Shown here: piece after piece, positions 1 to 8,245 of the stretch
Position numbering within the stretch: the first letter of the stretch is position 1
Layout of the letters: every line of letters starts with the position of its first letter
Origin: an uncultured Solirubrobacterales bacterium
GTDB taxonomy: Bacteria; Actinomycetota; Thermoleophilia; Solirubrobacterales; JACPNS01
Assembly (NCBI GenBank): GCA_937128795.1
Contig: CAKZMQ010000018.1
Span: 1 to 64,000, forward strand
Direction of reading: 5' to 3'
Length of the DNA: 64,000 bases
The notes under the pieces: generated by a model
What the model was told of the DNA's origin: nothing
Database searches by the model: none
The model's input: the letters and a program-made list of their open reading frames with translations, nothing else
Position numbers and translations under genes: made by a program

Positions 1-72
1 TGTTCAACAATCAGTACGCGCGCCATTGCGACGGAACGCTAGCGACCGATTGGTGCGCCTAACCTTTCAGCC

Positions 73-1296
73 GTGTCAGTCGACTACGGGGACGTTTACA
101 TCATCGATGCGTTGCGCACGCCGATCGGCAAGTACGGCGGGGCGCTGGCGACGGTGCGCACCGATGATCTCGCTGCGCACGTGATTCGTGCTGCCGTAGA
201 GCGCAACGAACTGCCTGGCGACGAAATAACCGACGTTTACTTCGGATCCTCGAACCAGGCCGGCGAGGACAACCGCGACGTCGCCCGAATGGCGCTGCTG
301 CTGGCCGGTCTTCCGGTCAGCGTCCCGGGTGCCACGGTCAACCGGCTCTGCGCAAGCGGCCTCGAAGCGGTTGGCAGCGCGGCGAGAGCCATCGCAGTCG
401 GCGAAGGCGATCTTTACCTCGCGGGCGGCGTTGAGTCGATGACACGTGCGCCGTTCGTCTACGGAAAACAGGCGACCGCCTTTTCGCGTGAGCCGGCAAC
501 CGTCTACGACAGCACGATCGGGTGGCGCTTCATCAACCCGAATTTTCCACACTCGACAGAAGCGATGGGTGAAACCGCTGAAAACGTTGCGGAGCGTTAC
601 TCAATCAGCCGGGCCGATCAGGACGCGTTCGCGGTGGCTTCGCACCAACGCGCCGCGCGCGCATGGGACGACGGCGTTTTCGCTCGTGAGGTTGTCGCGA
701 TCGAGGCGCCGCCGTTGCGCCGCAAGGACAAAGCGAAGTCCGTCGAACGCGACGAGGGCATTCGCGCCGACACGACCGTCGATTCACTCGCCAAGCTCCG
801 GCCGGCATTTAGAGACGGCGGAACCGTCACCGCCGGAAACTCCTCGCAGATCAACGATGGGGCGGCATGCCTGGTAATCGGCACACAAGCGCGCGCCGCG
901 TCGCTAGGCAAGGCACCACTTGCGCGCGTTGTTGCCACGGCCGCCGCCGGAGTTGACCCGGCGATCATGGGAATCGGTCCGATCGACGCAACTGCGCGAC
1001 TGCTCGAACGTACCGGCCTCACGGCCAGCGACATCGACCTCTGGGAAATCAACGAGGCGTTCGCCAGCCAGGCCTTGGCTTGCGCCCGAGAGATCGGCAT
1101 CGAGCACGATCTGCTCAACGTCAATGGTGGCGGCATCGCGCTCGGCCACCCACTCGGTTGCACGGGCGCTCGCATCGCCGGCACTCTTGCTTACGAAATG
1201 CAGCGGCGCGGCGTCAGACGCGGCATCGCGACGCTCTGTGTCGGGGTCGGTCAGGGGTTGGCGATTCTTCTTGAGAATCCCCACGCGAGCGCTTGA
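73..1296 (+). CDS. Acetyl-CoA acyltransferase, 3-oxoadipyl-CoA thiolase type
   Basis: A 407-residue thiolase that should cleave a 3-oxoacyl-CoA with CoA to give acetyl-CoA and a shortened acyl-CoA. The catalytic nucleophile is Cys93 in NRLCASG. His359 in GGGIALGHPLGCTGAR and Cys389 in CVGVGQG complete the usual triad. The N-terminal ALRTPIGKYGGALATVR stretch resembles PcaF/PaaJ-type 3-oxoadipyl-CoA thiolases of aromatic-acid degradation, so succinyl-CoA plus acetyl-CoA are likely products, but substrate cannot be fixed from sequence. The start is a GTG at 73. Further downstream on the same strand lie an acyl-CoA dehydrogenase, enoyl-CoA hydratase and 3-hydroxyacyl-CoA dehydrogenase, giving a full beta-oxidation-like set. 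Family is certain, substrate is inferred. Confidence 0.95.
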   Translation: MSVDYGDVYIIDALRTPIGKYGGALATVRTDDLAAHVIRAAVERNELPGDEITDVYFGSSNQAGEDNRDVARMALLLAGLPVSVPGATVNRLCASGLEAVGSAARAIAVGEGDLYLAGGVESMTRAPFVYGKQATAFSREPATVYDSTIGWRFINPNFPHSTEAMGETAENVAERYSISRADQDAFAVASHQRAARAWDDGVFAREVVAIEAPPLRRKDKAKSVERDEGIRADTTVDSLAKLRPAFRDGGTVTAGNSSQINDGAACLVIGTQARAASLGKAPLARVVATAAAGVDPAIMGIGPIDATARLLERTGLTASDIDLWEINEAFASQALACAREIGIEHDLLNVNGGGIALGHPLGCTGARIAGTLAYEMQRRGVRRGIATLCVGVGQGLAILLENPHASA

Positions 1297-1351
1297 TCGT
1301 CTCGCGGCGCTGTAACCACTCTTTCACGACATTTTCACGCTTGCACGACGC

Positions 1352-1759
1352 GTGCTCGGCATGCTGTCCGACGTGGCGATCGCGCGACCGGCAAAAGACA
1401 GGCAGACGCTCGCAGATCCGGCCGCAGTCGACGAGTTGACGCTCAGCGCCGGCGAACTTAGAATCCTGCCGCGATCGCAACAACTGATCAGCCCTTCAGG
1501 GCGCGTACAGCTGACAAAACGAGAAATCGACGTGCTCCTGACACTTGTCGAGCAAGTTGATCGCGTTGTCAGGCGCGAGGACATCTACTCGTCGGTCTGG
1601 GGCGGTTCGATGCCGTACCGCGACCGCGCGGTTGACGTGTATGTGCGACGAATCCGTTCCAAGCTGCGAACTGCGTCGCCGGAGTTCTCTTACATTCACA
1701 CGCATTTTGCGATCGGATATCGCTTCCTTCCGCAGCCTCGCCCACTGTCCGACGGCTGA
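1352..1759 (+). CDS. Stand-alone OmpR/PhoB-type winged-helix DNA-binding protein
   Basis: A 135-residue protein whose residues from about 45 to 130 form an OmpR-type C-terminal effector domain: LTKREIDVLLTLVEQ, then the recognition-helix region RDRAVDVYVRRIRSKL and the wing YIHTHFAIGYRF. No receiver domain with a phosphoacceptor Asp precedes it; the roughly 45 N-terminal residues show no domain. It probably binds DNA as a local transcription regulator without direct phosphorylation control. It sits between the thiolase and acyl-CoA dehydrogenase genes on the same strand, so it may regulate this catabolic cluster, which is inference from position. Start GTG 1352 is chosen; an in-frame ATG at 1361 is equally possible, and no strong ribosome binding site decides. 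Confidence 0.8.
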   Translation: MLGMLSDVAIARPAKDRQTLADPAAVDELTLSAGELRILPRSQQLISPSGRVQLTKREIDVLLTLVEQVDRVVRREDIYSSVWGGSMPYRDRAVDVYVRRIRSKLRTASPEFSYIHTHFAIGYRFLPQPRPLSDG

Positions 1760-1803
1760 ACGAAATTCACAACTGGTGAGAGGCGGCTAGCATCGTCGCC
1801 CGC

Positions 1804-2961
1804 ATGATCGACTTCTCTCTCACCGACGAGCAGGAACTGATCCGCGAGACAGCGCGCACGTTCGCCGCCAAAGAGATCGCCCCGGTCGCGACCGACAATG
1901 ACCACGAAGGCAAGTTTGATCTCAAAATCGTGTCCGGCCTCGCCGAGATTGGCTTTCTCGGGCCGATCTTTCCCGAGCAGTACGGCGGTCGCGGTATCGA
2001 TTATCGAACCTACGGCCTGATCGTCGAGGAGATCGGCAAGGCCGATGCAGCCGCGCGCACCGTTATTTCGGTTTGCACTTCACTCTGCGGCGTACCGATC
2101 CTGAAGTTCGGTACCGAGGAGCAAAAGCAGAAGTACCTGCCCGGTATCTGCGACGGCACGGCATTGGCCTGTTTCGGTTTGACCGAGCCCGACACCGGCT
2201 CCGACGCGGCCAACCAGAAGACGCGCGCGACCAAGACCGACAACGGCTGGTCGATCAGCGGTCAGAAAATGTGGATTTCGCTCGGCAACTACGCGAACGT
2301 CGCCCTGATCTTCTGCCAGACCGATCCCGACCTCGGGTACAAAGGCCTCGCCTGCTTTCTCGTGCCAACGGACACTCCCGGGTTCACGACAAAACCGATC
2401 AAACACAAGCTCGGCATGCACGCCAGTGACGTCGCCGAGATCTACCTCGACGAGGTCGAGGTGCCCGACGAAGCGATGCTCGGCGAAGTCGGGCAGGGCT
2501 TCAAGATCGCGATGACAGCACTCGAAAGTGGTCGCTACTCGGTCGGCTCCGGCGCGCTGGGGATCTGCCAGGGATCGCTCGAGTGTTCGGTCGAGTATTC
2601 GAAGGAACGCGAGCAGTTCGGTAAGCCAATCGCCTCATTCCAATTGGTCCAGGACATGATTGCCCAGATGGTGCTGAAGGCCGATGCCTCACGCTTCCTG
2701 CTGTGGCGCGCCGCTTGGCTGAAGGACACCGGTCAGCCGAATTCGACCGAGACGTCGATCGCCAAGCTGCACGCTACGGAGGCAGCCGTGGAGTGCGCGA
2801 ATCTCGCGATTCAAGTGCACGGGGGATCTGGCTACGTAGACGACTTTCCGCCCGCGCGATACCTGCGTGACGCGCGCGTGCTGACGCTCTACGAGGGCAC
2901 CTCGCAGGTGCAGAAGCTGATCATCGGCCGCGCATACACCGGCATCAACGCGATGGTCTAG
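1804..2961 (+). CDS. Acyl-CoA dehydrogenase
   Basis: A 385-residue FAD-dependent acyl-CoA dehydrogenase, the normal length for the short/medium-chain family, introducing the alpha-beta double bond into acyl-CoA. It has the flavin-binding signature ACFGLTEPDTGSDA and a second motif GQKMWISLGNYA. The C-terminal LYEGTSQVQKLIIGR carries the predicted catalytic base Glu364. Electrons would pass to ETF, which is not encoded in this window. It is the first oxidation step of the local cluster and lies only 15 bases before the enoyl-CoA hydratase, so the two are almost certainly cotranscribed. Chain length or aromatic/dicarboxylic substrate preference cannot be read from the sequence. Confidence 0.95.
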   Translation: MIDFSLTDEQELIRETARTFAAKEIAPVATDNDHEGKFDLKIVSGLAEIGFLGPIFPEQYGGRGIDYRTYGLIVEEIGKADAAARTVISVCTSLCGVPILKFGTEEQKQKYLPGICDGTALACFGLTEPDTGSDAANQKTRATKTDNGWSISGQKMWISLGNYANVALIFCQTDPDLGYKGLACFLVPTDTPGFTTKPIKHKLGMHASDVAEIYLDEVEVPDEAMLGEVGQGFKIAMTALESGRYSVGSGALGICQGSLECSVEYSKEREQFGKPIASFQLVQDMIAQMVLKADASRFLLWRAAWLKDTGQPNSTETSIAKLHATEAAVECANLAIQVHGGSGYVDDFPPARYLRDARVLTLYEGTSQVQKLIIGRAYTGINAMV

Positions 2962-2976
2962 TTAGGGTTGGCAGCG

Positions 2977-3762
2977 ATGGCCGCCGCTCCACAGCCACTG
3001 CTGATCCGTTCAGAGTCGGATGGCGTCGTAACTCTTCAGCTCAACCGCCCCGAAGCACGCAACGCGCTCTCGCTGGAACTGCGCGCCGAACTGAGCGCCG
3101 CGATCACCGCCGCCGAGGCCGACGCCGACGTCAAGGTCATCGTGATCGTCGGCGACGATCAGCAGTTCGCAGCGGGTGCAGACATCAAGATGATGAGCGA
3201 GGTCGACCTGGTCGGTACGCTCGACCTCGCGCGCGGCCGCACGATCTACCAGGTCGTCTCCGACTGCACTAAACCGGTGATCGCAGGCGTATCGGGATTT
3301 GCGCTCGGTGCGGGTTTTGAGCTGGCGCTTGCCTGCGACTTGATCATCGCCTCGGAGACTGCCGAGTTCGGGCTGCCTGAGATAACCCTCGGGATCATCC
3401 CCGGCGGTGGCGGCACCCAGCGCCTGACTCGAATCGTCGGCAAGCAAAAGGCGATGGAGATCATCCTCACCGGCAAGCGGATCAGCGCACATGAGGCCCA
3501 GGGATATGGAATCGTCAACGAAGTGGTTGGCAAGCGCGAATGGCGAGAGCAGGCCTTGGAGCTCGCCAGTGTGATCGCACGGCGCGCGCCGGTCGCGGTT
3601 CGGCTCGCCAAGCAGGCCGTGAAGACGGCAGACGAAGAGGCGCTTGCAGCCGGCTTGACTCACGAACGCCGACTGTTCGAACTGGCGATGGCGACCGACG
3701 ACCGCGTCGAGGGAATGAAAGCCTTCATCGAGAAGCGCCGCCCGGACTTCAAGGGGCGGTGA
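2977..3762 (+). CDS. Enoyl-CoA hydratase/isomerase
   Basis: A crotonase-fold protein of 261 residues that hydrates 2-enoyl-CoA to 3-hydroxyacyl-CoA. With the ATG at 2977, the two catalytic glutamates of true hydratases are at 115 (GAGFELALACD) and 135 (FGLPEITLGIIPGGGGTQR), 20 residues apart as in the family. The oxyanion-hole motifs FAAGADIK and GFALGAGFE are intact. An in-frame TTG at 2968 would add three residues; the ATG is preferred because a weak TAGGG lies at a workable distance before it. It sits between the dehydrogenases of the same pathway, 10 bases before the next gene, which supports one transcription unit. Paralogue of the hydratase at 50130. Confidence 0.94.
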   Translation: MAAAPQPLLIRSESDGVVTLQLNRPEARNALSLELRAELSAAITAAEADADVKVIVIVGDDQQFAAGADIKMMSEVDLVGTLDLARGRTIYQVVSDCTKPVIAGVSGFALGAGFELALACDLIIASETAEFGLPEITLGIIPGGGGTQRLTRIVGKQKAMEIILTGKRISAHEAQGYGIVNEVVGKREWREQALELASVIARRAPVAVRLAKQAVKTADEEALAAGLTHERRLFELAMATDDRVEGMKAFIEKRRPDFKGR

Positions 3763-3772
3763 ACGAAACCCG

Positions 3773-5386
3773 ATGACGGCTGCGCAGGTGGCGAATCTCC
3801 CCGATGCCCCGGTCGGTGTCGTCGGCGCCGGAACGATGGGCAGCGGCATCGCCCATGTCGCCGCAGTCGGCGGATTGCGGGTGAAGCTCTTCGACGTTGC
3901 CGACGGCGCAGCGAGCGCGGCGATCGGGCGGATCGACGGCTACCTGAAGCGGTCGGTCGAGCGCGGTCGGATGACCTCCGAGGCAGCCGCCAACGCGATC
4001 GGCCTTATCGACACTGCCGGGTCTCCCGAGGACCTTGCCGACTGTTTCATCGTGATCGAGGCCGTCGCCGAACAGCTCGATGTCAAGCACGATCTGTTCA
4101 TCAAACTCGCTGCGATCTGTGCGCCCGACGCCGTCCTGGCCACGAACACCTCATCGCTGCCGGTCACGGCGATCGCGGGACCGGTACCGTCGCCCGAACG
4201 CGTAGTCGGGATGCACTTCTTCAATCCGGTTCCGCTGATGCGGCTCGTCGAAGTGATTTCCGGTCTCAACAGCGGCGACCAAGCCTTGGCCGTGGCACGA
4301 GCCGTTGGCCAACGGATGGGGCGCGAAGTGATCGACGCCAGCGACGGTCCCGGTTTTCTCGTCAATCGCGTCAGCCGGCCGTTTCTGCTCGAAGCTCAGA
4401 AACTGCTCTCCGAGCGGGTCGCCGACCATGCCGACATCGACATGGCAATGCGCCTCGGCGGATCTTTCCGAATGGGGCCCTTCGAGCTTTCGGACCTCGT
4501 CGGCGTGGACGTCGGCTACGAAATCGCGCAGTCGTTCTTCAGGCTCGGGCACGGCGAGCCGCGTTGGCAGCCCAGCAACATTCCCGCGCAGTTGGTCGCC
4601 GCTGGTCGTCTCGGGCGAAAATCCCGTCGTGGGTACTACGAATACGCCGAGGACGGCAGCTATCGCGAAGCCGATCCCCCGCCGCACCCGCCAGAGAGCG
4701 TCTCCGGTGCCGTCGAAATCATCGGCGATGGCGAACTCGCCCGGCAGTTGCGACGTTTGACCGAGGCCGCGGGTTACAACGTCTCGCCGGTGGCCGGCTC
4801 GCCGATCACGATCACGATTGATGCGCGGGCAAATCGAGCGGGTAGTGACCTTGAAGACCAGCTCGTCGCCCACCATCCGATCGCGGTGCTCTGCGCGGGT
4901 AGCAGTCTCGCGGCAGCTTCGCGCGGACGTGACATGGTTGGGTTTCACTGCCTGCCGCCGCTCGGTGAATCGCATGCAGTTGAGATCACGCGCGGATCGG
5001 GAACCAGCGACGCGAGTCACGCCGCGACCACGCGGTTCTTTCATTCAATCGGCAAGCACGTGATCGACGTCGGCGATGCGCCCGGCTTGGTGCTGGGCCG
5101 AATTGTCTGCCAACTGATCAATGAGGCGGCGTTCGCGGTTCAGGAGGGTGTCGGAACCGCCGAGGACATCGACCGCGGCGTCGAGCTCGGGCTCAACTAT
5201 CCACGAGGGTTGCTTTTTTGGAGCGATTTGATCGGTGCCGACCAGGTCGTCGCAACGCTCGATGCGTTGCAGAGCGAGGTCGGCGGCGACCGCTATCGCG
5301 CTGCGCCACTGCTGCGTCGTATGGTGCAGGAAGGTCGTACCGGCCGATCCACAGACCGCGGCTTTTTCGAGCATCCGCCCGTCTGA
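3773..5386 (+). CDS. 3-hydroxyacyl-CoA dehydrogenase with internal duplication (PaaH-like)
   Basis: A 537-residue NAD-dependent 3-hydroxyacyl-CoA dehydrogenase. The N-terminal Rossmann domain has GVVGAGTMGSGIAHVAA; the active-site region has NTSSLPVTAIA and MHFFNPVPLMRLVEVI, with the catalytic His in HFFNP. A C-terminal 3HCDH helical domain follows (about 185-300). The second half repeats the plan: a degenerate Rossmann-like stretch (about 310-410, only GDGELA where the dinucleotide loop should be), GFHCLPPLGESHAVEI in place of the first active-site motif, and another 3HCDH domain. This two-unit layout matches PaaH/PaaC-type 3-hydroxyadipyl-CoA dehydrogenases. It probably feeds the thiolase at 73. 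The first half is catalytic, the second half probably structural, which is inference. Confidence 0.92.
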   Translation: MTAAQVANLPDAPVGVVGAGTMGSGIAHVAAVGGLRVKLFDVADGAASAAIGRIDGYLKRSVERGRMTSEAAANAIGLIDTAGSPEDLADCFIVIEAVAEQLDVKHDLFIKLAAICAPDAVLATNTSSLPVTAIAGPVPSPERVVGMHFFNPVPLMRLVEVISGLNSGDQALAVARAVGQRMGREVIDASDGPGFLVNRVSRPFLLEAQKLLSERVADHADIDMAMRLGGSFRMGPFELSDLVGVDVGYEIAQSFFRLGHGEPRWQPSNIPAQLVAAGRLGRKSRRGYYEYAEDGSYREADPPPHPPESVSGAVEIIGDGELARQLRRLTEAAGYNVSPVAGSPITITIDARANRAGSDLEDQLVAHHPIAVLCAGSSLAAASRGRDMVGFHCLPPLGESHAVEITRGSGTSDASHAATTRFFHSIGKHVIDVGDAPGLVLGRIVCQLINEAAFAVQEGVGTAEDIDRGVELGLNYPRGLLFWSDLIGADQVVATLDALQSEVGGDRYRAAPLLRRMVQEGRTGRSTDRGFFEHPPV

Positions 5387-5411
5387 ACTTGATTCAACTA
5401 GGCTGCGCGGC

Positions 5412-6923
5412 ATGAACACGAACGCCGAATCCGCCACCACTTCCAGCCAGATCGACCAACTTTCCGACGCCGCTCGCGAATTCGTCGAACGCGCGCCGCA
5501 CGGCAGCCTGATCGACAATGAATGGGTCGCAAGTGAGAGCACGTTTACCACGATCGACCCGTCCACCGGCGACGTTCTTGCAAGTGTCGCCAAGGCCACC
5601 CAAGGACACATCGACCAGGCCGTCGCCGCTGCCCGCGCGGCGTTCGAAGACAGCGAATGGTCTGCGAAGACCGGTGCCGAGCGCGGCGAGCTGATGAACA
5701 AGTTCGCCGACCTGATCGCCGAGAACGCTCTCGAGCTCGCAGAGCTCGAAGCGATCGACAACGGCAAGCCGGTGAAACTCGCGCAGATCGTCGATGTGGG
5801 AAATTCGGTTCGACACCTGCGGTACTTCGCAGGCTGGGCGAGCAAGCTCGAAGGCCGAACGATCCCGGTCGGTGCGCCCGACACCTTCGTTTACACCCAG
5901 CGCGTGCCGGTCGGTGTGTGTGCGCAGATCATCCCCTGGAACTTTCCGCTGCTGATGGCCTGCTGGAAGCTGGCACCTGCGCTGACCACCGGCTGCACGG
6001 TCGTCTTGAAACCTGCCGAGCAAACCCCGCTGACCGCACTGCGGCTCGGCGAGTTGGCGATCGAGGCCGGGTTCCCGGCCGGCGTGATCAACGTCGTCAA
6101 CGGCGATGGCGAGGTCGGCGCGGCGTTGGTCGACCATCCCGGAGTCAACAAGATCGCCTTCACCGGATCGACCGCAGTCGGTCGCGAAATCGGCAAGAAA
6201 GCCGGCGAGGCCTTGAAGCGCGTGACGCTCGAACTCGGCGGGAAGTCACCGAACATAATCTTTGACGACGCCGACCTGAAGGCCGCGATCGGTGGGTCGT
6301 TTCAGGGCATCTATTACAACACCGGTCAGGCGTGCAACGCCGGATCCCGACTGTTCGTTCAGAACTCAATGTTCTCCGAGGTGACCGAGCAACTCGCGGC
6401 GCTCGCCGACAAGGCCGTCGTTGGACCGAGCCTCGACAAGTCCTCTCGCTTCGGCCCGGTCGTCAGCGCGGAGCAGTTCAAGCGCGTCAACGACTACATC
6501 CAGATCGGCATCGACGAGGGTGCAAAGCCGCTTGCCGGTGGCGTGGCCGAGGCAACCGACGGCGGATTCTTCATCGCGCCGACGCTGTTCACCGACGTTG
6601 ACCCGGGCATGCGTATTGCCCGCGAGGAGATATTCGGACCGGTCCTTGTGGCGACGCCTTTTGACTCACTCGAGGAAGTTGCCGCGATGGCCAACGATCA
6701 CGAGTACGGCCTCGCGGCCGGGCTATGGACGCGTGACGTCGGCAGAGCCCACAAACTTGCAGGCATGCTGCAGTCGGGCATGGTCTACATCAACATGTGG
6801 GGTATCACTGACCCGGGCGCGCCGTTCGGCGGAGTCAAGTCTTCGGGCATCGGCCGCGAGCACGGCGAAGAGAACCTCGATGCCTACCTCGAGACAAAGA
6901 CGGTTTGGACAAGTCTCGCCTGA
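5412..6923 (+). CDS. NAD(P)-dependent aldehyde dehydrogenase
   Basis: A 503-residue aldehyde dehydrogenase oxidising an aldehyde to its acid. The general base Glu274 sits in VTLELGGKSPNII and the nucleophile Cys308 in NTGQACNAGSR. The IPWNFPLLMACWKLAPAL and GSTAVGREIG motifs of the cofactor site are present, as is the C-terminal PFGGVKSSGIGREHG. The reading frame is open upstream, but the ATG at 5412 gives the normal family length and avoids overlapping the previous gene. It follows the 3-hydroxyacyl-CoA dehydrogenase by about 25 bases, so a role in making an acid for CoA activation (phenylacetaldehyde or similar) is reasonable. Betaine-aldehyde-type activity is not excluded. Confidence 0.92.
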   Translation: MNTNAESATTSSQIDQLSDAAREFVERAPHGSLIDNEWVASESTFTTIDPSTGDVLASVAKATQGHIDQAVAAARAAFEDSEWSAKTGAERGELMNKFADLIAENALELAELEAIDNGKPVKLAQIVDVGNSVRHLRYFAGWASKLEGRTIPVGAPDTFVYTQRVPVGVCAQIIPWNFPLLMACWKLAPALTTGCTVVLKPAEQTPLTALRLGELAIEAGFPAGVINVVNGDGEVGAALVDHPGVNKIAFTGSTAVGREIGKKAGEALKRVTLELGGKSPNIIFDDADLKAAIGGSFQGIYYNTGQACNAGSRLFVQNSMFSEVTEQLAALADKAVVGPSLDKSSRFGPVVSAEQFKRVNDYIQIGIDEGAKPLAGGVAEATDGGFFIAPTLFTDVDPGMRIAREEIFGPVLVATPFDSLEEVAAMANDHEYGLAAGLWTRDVGRAHKLAGMLQSGMVYINMWGITDPGAPFGGVKSSGIGREHGEENLDAYLETKTVWTSLA

Positions 6924-6966
6924 GCCAGCCAGCGAAAAGTTCGCCCATGCGCGGTACTTTTGACGG

Positions 6967-7272
6967 ATGGCCACAGCAGACATAACAGTGATTGGCCTCC
7001 GCACAGGCCCTGAATCACACGCCAGCGAATACATCGCCGAAATACAGCGTCGCCTTGCAAACCAGGACAAGGTCGCCTACCAACTCCACGGCATGGGAAC
7101 CTCGCTCGAAGGCACGGCAGAAGACATCCTCGCCCTGGCCGCCGAACTGCACAAGGTCCCCTTCGAACTCGGAGTCCCCCGCGTCTACACAGTCATCAAA
7201 CTTGATGACCCAGCCGACCGCCCGGCCCAAACCCTCGCCGAAAAAGTTGAGTCAGTAAAAACCCGCCTCTGA
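6967..7272 (+). CDS. MTH1187/YkoF-type thiamine-binding protein
   Basis: A small 101-residue protein of the MTH1187 (DUF77, thiamine_BP) family with the ferredoxin-like pattern VIGLRTGPESHASEYIAEIQ, HGMGTSLEGTAEDILALA and VYTVIKLDD. Members bind thiamine or related pyrimidines and form tetramers; the physiological role is not well settled. It starts at ATG 6967, 43 bases after the aldehyde dehydrogenase, and is the last gene of the plus-strand catabolic run. No thiamine riboswitch is visible upstream. A strong inverted repeat begins at the base after its stop codon. Confidence is high for the family, low for a specific pathway. Confidence 0.85.
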   Translation: MATADITVIGLRTGPESHASEYIAEIQRRLANQDKVAYQLHGMGTSLEGTAEDILALAAELHKVPFELGVPRVYTVIKLDDPADRPAQTLAEKVESVKTRL

Positions 7273-7337
7273 CTTGCAAGGTCCGAGGTTGCAAGCGACT
7301 TTCGGTCGATCCCGCTTGCAACCTCGGACCTTGCGAG
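7273..7337 (+). terminator. 25-bp inverted repeat immediately after a stop codon (repeat family copy)
   Basis: Arms 7273-7297 and 7313-7337 are complementary over 25 bases with one non-Watson-Crick pair (T7275 against G7335), separated by a 15-base loop. That pair is a G-U wobble in plus-strand RNA but an A-C mismatch in minus-strand RNA, so the fold favours the transcript of the upstream plus-strand gene. No T-tract follows, so it may act as a 3'-end stabiliser or weak terminator rather than a classical intrinsic terminator. Its core TTGCAACCTCGGACC recurs at 10949-11041 and, in part, near 42005. Confidence 0.6.
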
Positions 7338-7456
7338 CGGGTTGACGGGTGGGCAATGATCCGGCTTCGCGGTTTTGTAGGATCGAGACCGTCCGGTCGG
7401 CACTATCACCCGCCCCCTGACTCGGTCTTTTTTCAGCCCCCATGCAAGGAGTTCCG

Positions 7457-8236
7457 TTGAGCACCCAGCTTTCGGCGGACGGCGTCAACACCGTCACTTC
7501 CGCTTCGGCCGTACAGGTACACGGCCTACGCAAGACATACTCGTCCGGCTCCACGTCCGTTGAAGCCCTGAAAGGCATTGATCTGACGATCGATCGCGGC
7601 GAATTTGTTGCTGTGATGGGCCCTTCCGGTTCGGGAAAGAGCACGCTGATGCACATCCTCGGCGCGCTCGAGTCGTTCGACGATGGCGATGTCGAGATCG
7701 GCGGACTTTCGCTTAGCGGACTCGACGACAAGGCGGCCACCGTGCTGCGCCGTGACTCAATCGGTTTCATCTTTCAGTTCTTCAACCTGTTGCCGACGAT
7801 GACCGCCGAAGAGAACGTGATGCTCCCATCACTGATCGCGGGCGAACGCGCGGGCGTATTGAAAGAGCGGGCAGACGAGCTCCTCGAACTCGTCGGTCTT
7901 ACCGATCGCGCCGAGCATCTGCCGTCACAGCTGTCCGGTGGAGAGCAGCAACGCGTGTCGGTGGCACGCTCGTTGATGCGCGACCCGGAACTGTTGCTCG
8001 CCGACGAGCCGACGGGCAACCTCGACACCAGAACCGGCAGTGCGGTGCTGGACATGTTGCGCGACGTACAGACAAAGGCCGGTCACACGATCATGATGGT
8101 GACCCACGACGCCGTGGCCGCCAGCCGCGCGTCGCGCGTGGTGTTTCTGCGAGATGGCTTGATCGCGGGCGAGGTCCCTGGCGGAGACCCGAATCGCATC
8201 ATCGAGTTCTTCGCCGAACTCGAAACCAGAAATTAG
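7457..8236 (+). CDS. ABC transporter ATP-binding protein, MacB/LolD family
   Basis: A 259-residue ATPase of the MacB/LolD/FtsE-like class that powers an FtsX-fold permease. Walker A is GPSGSGKST (55-63), the signature LSGGEQQ (159-165), Walker B LLLADEP (179-185) followed by TGNLD typical of this class. The start is chosen as TTG 7457 because AAGGAG lies about six bases upstream. An ATG 15 bases earlier (7442) has no ribosome binding site. The permease gene follows after nine bases, so the pair is one operon. Substrates of such systems are lipoproteins, peptides, lipids or antibiotics; nothing here decides which. Confidence 0.94.
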   Translation: MSTQLSADGVNTVTSASAVQVHGLRKTYSSGSTSVEALKGIDLTIDRGEFVAVMGPSGSGKSTLMHILGALESFDDGDVEIGGLSLSGLDDKAATVLRRDSIGFIFQFFNLLPTMTAEENVMLPSLIAGERAGVLKERADELLELVGLTDRAEHLPSQLSGGEQQRVSVARSLMRDPELLLADEPTGNLDTRTGSAVLDMLRDVQTKAGHTIMMVTHDAVAASRASRVVFLRDGLIAGEVPGGDPNRIIEFFAELETRN

Positions 8237-8245
8237 GCTCGCGCG

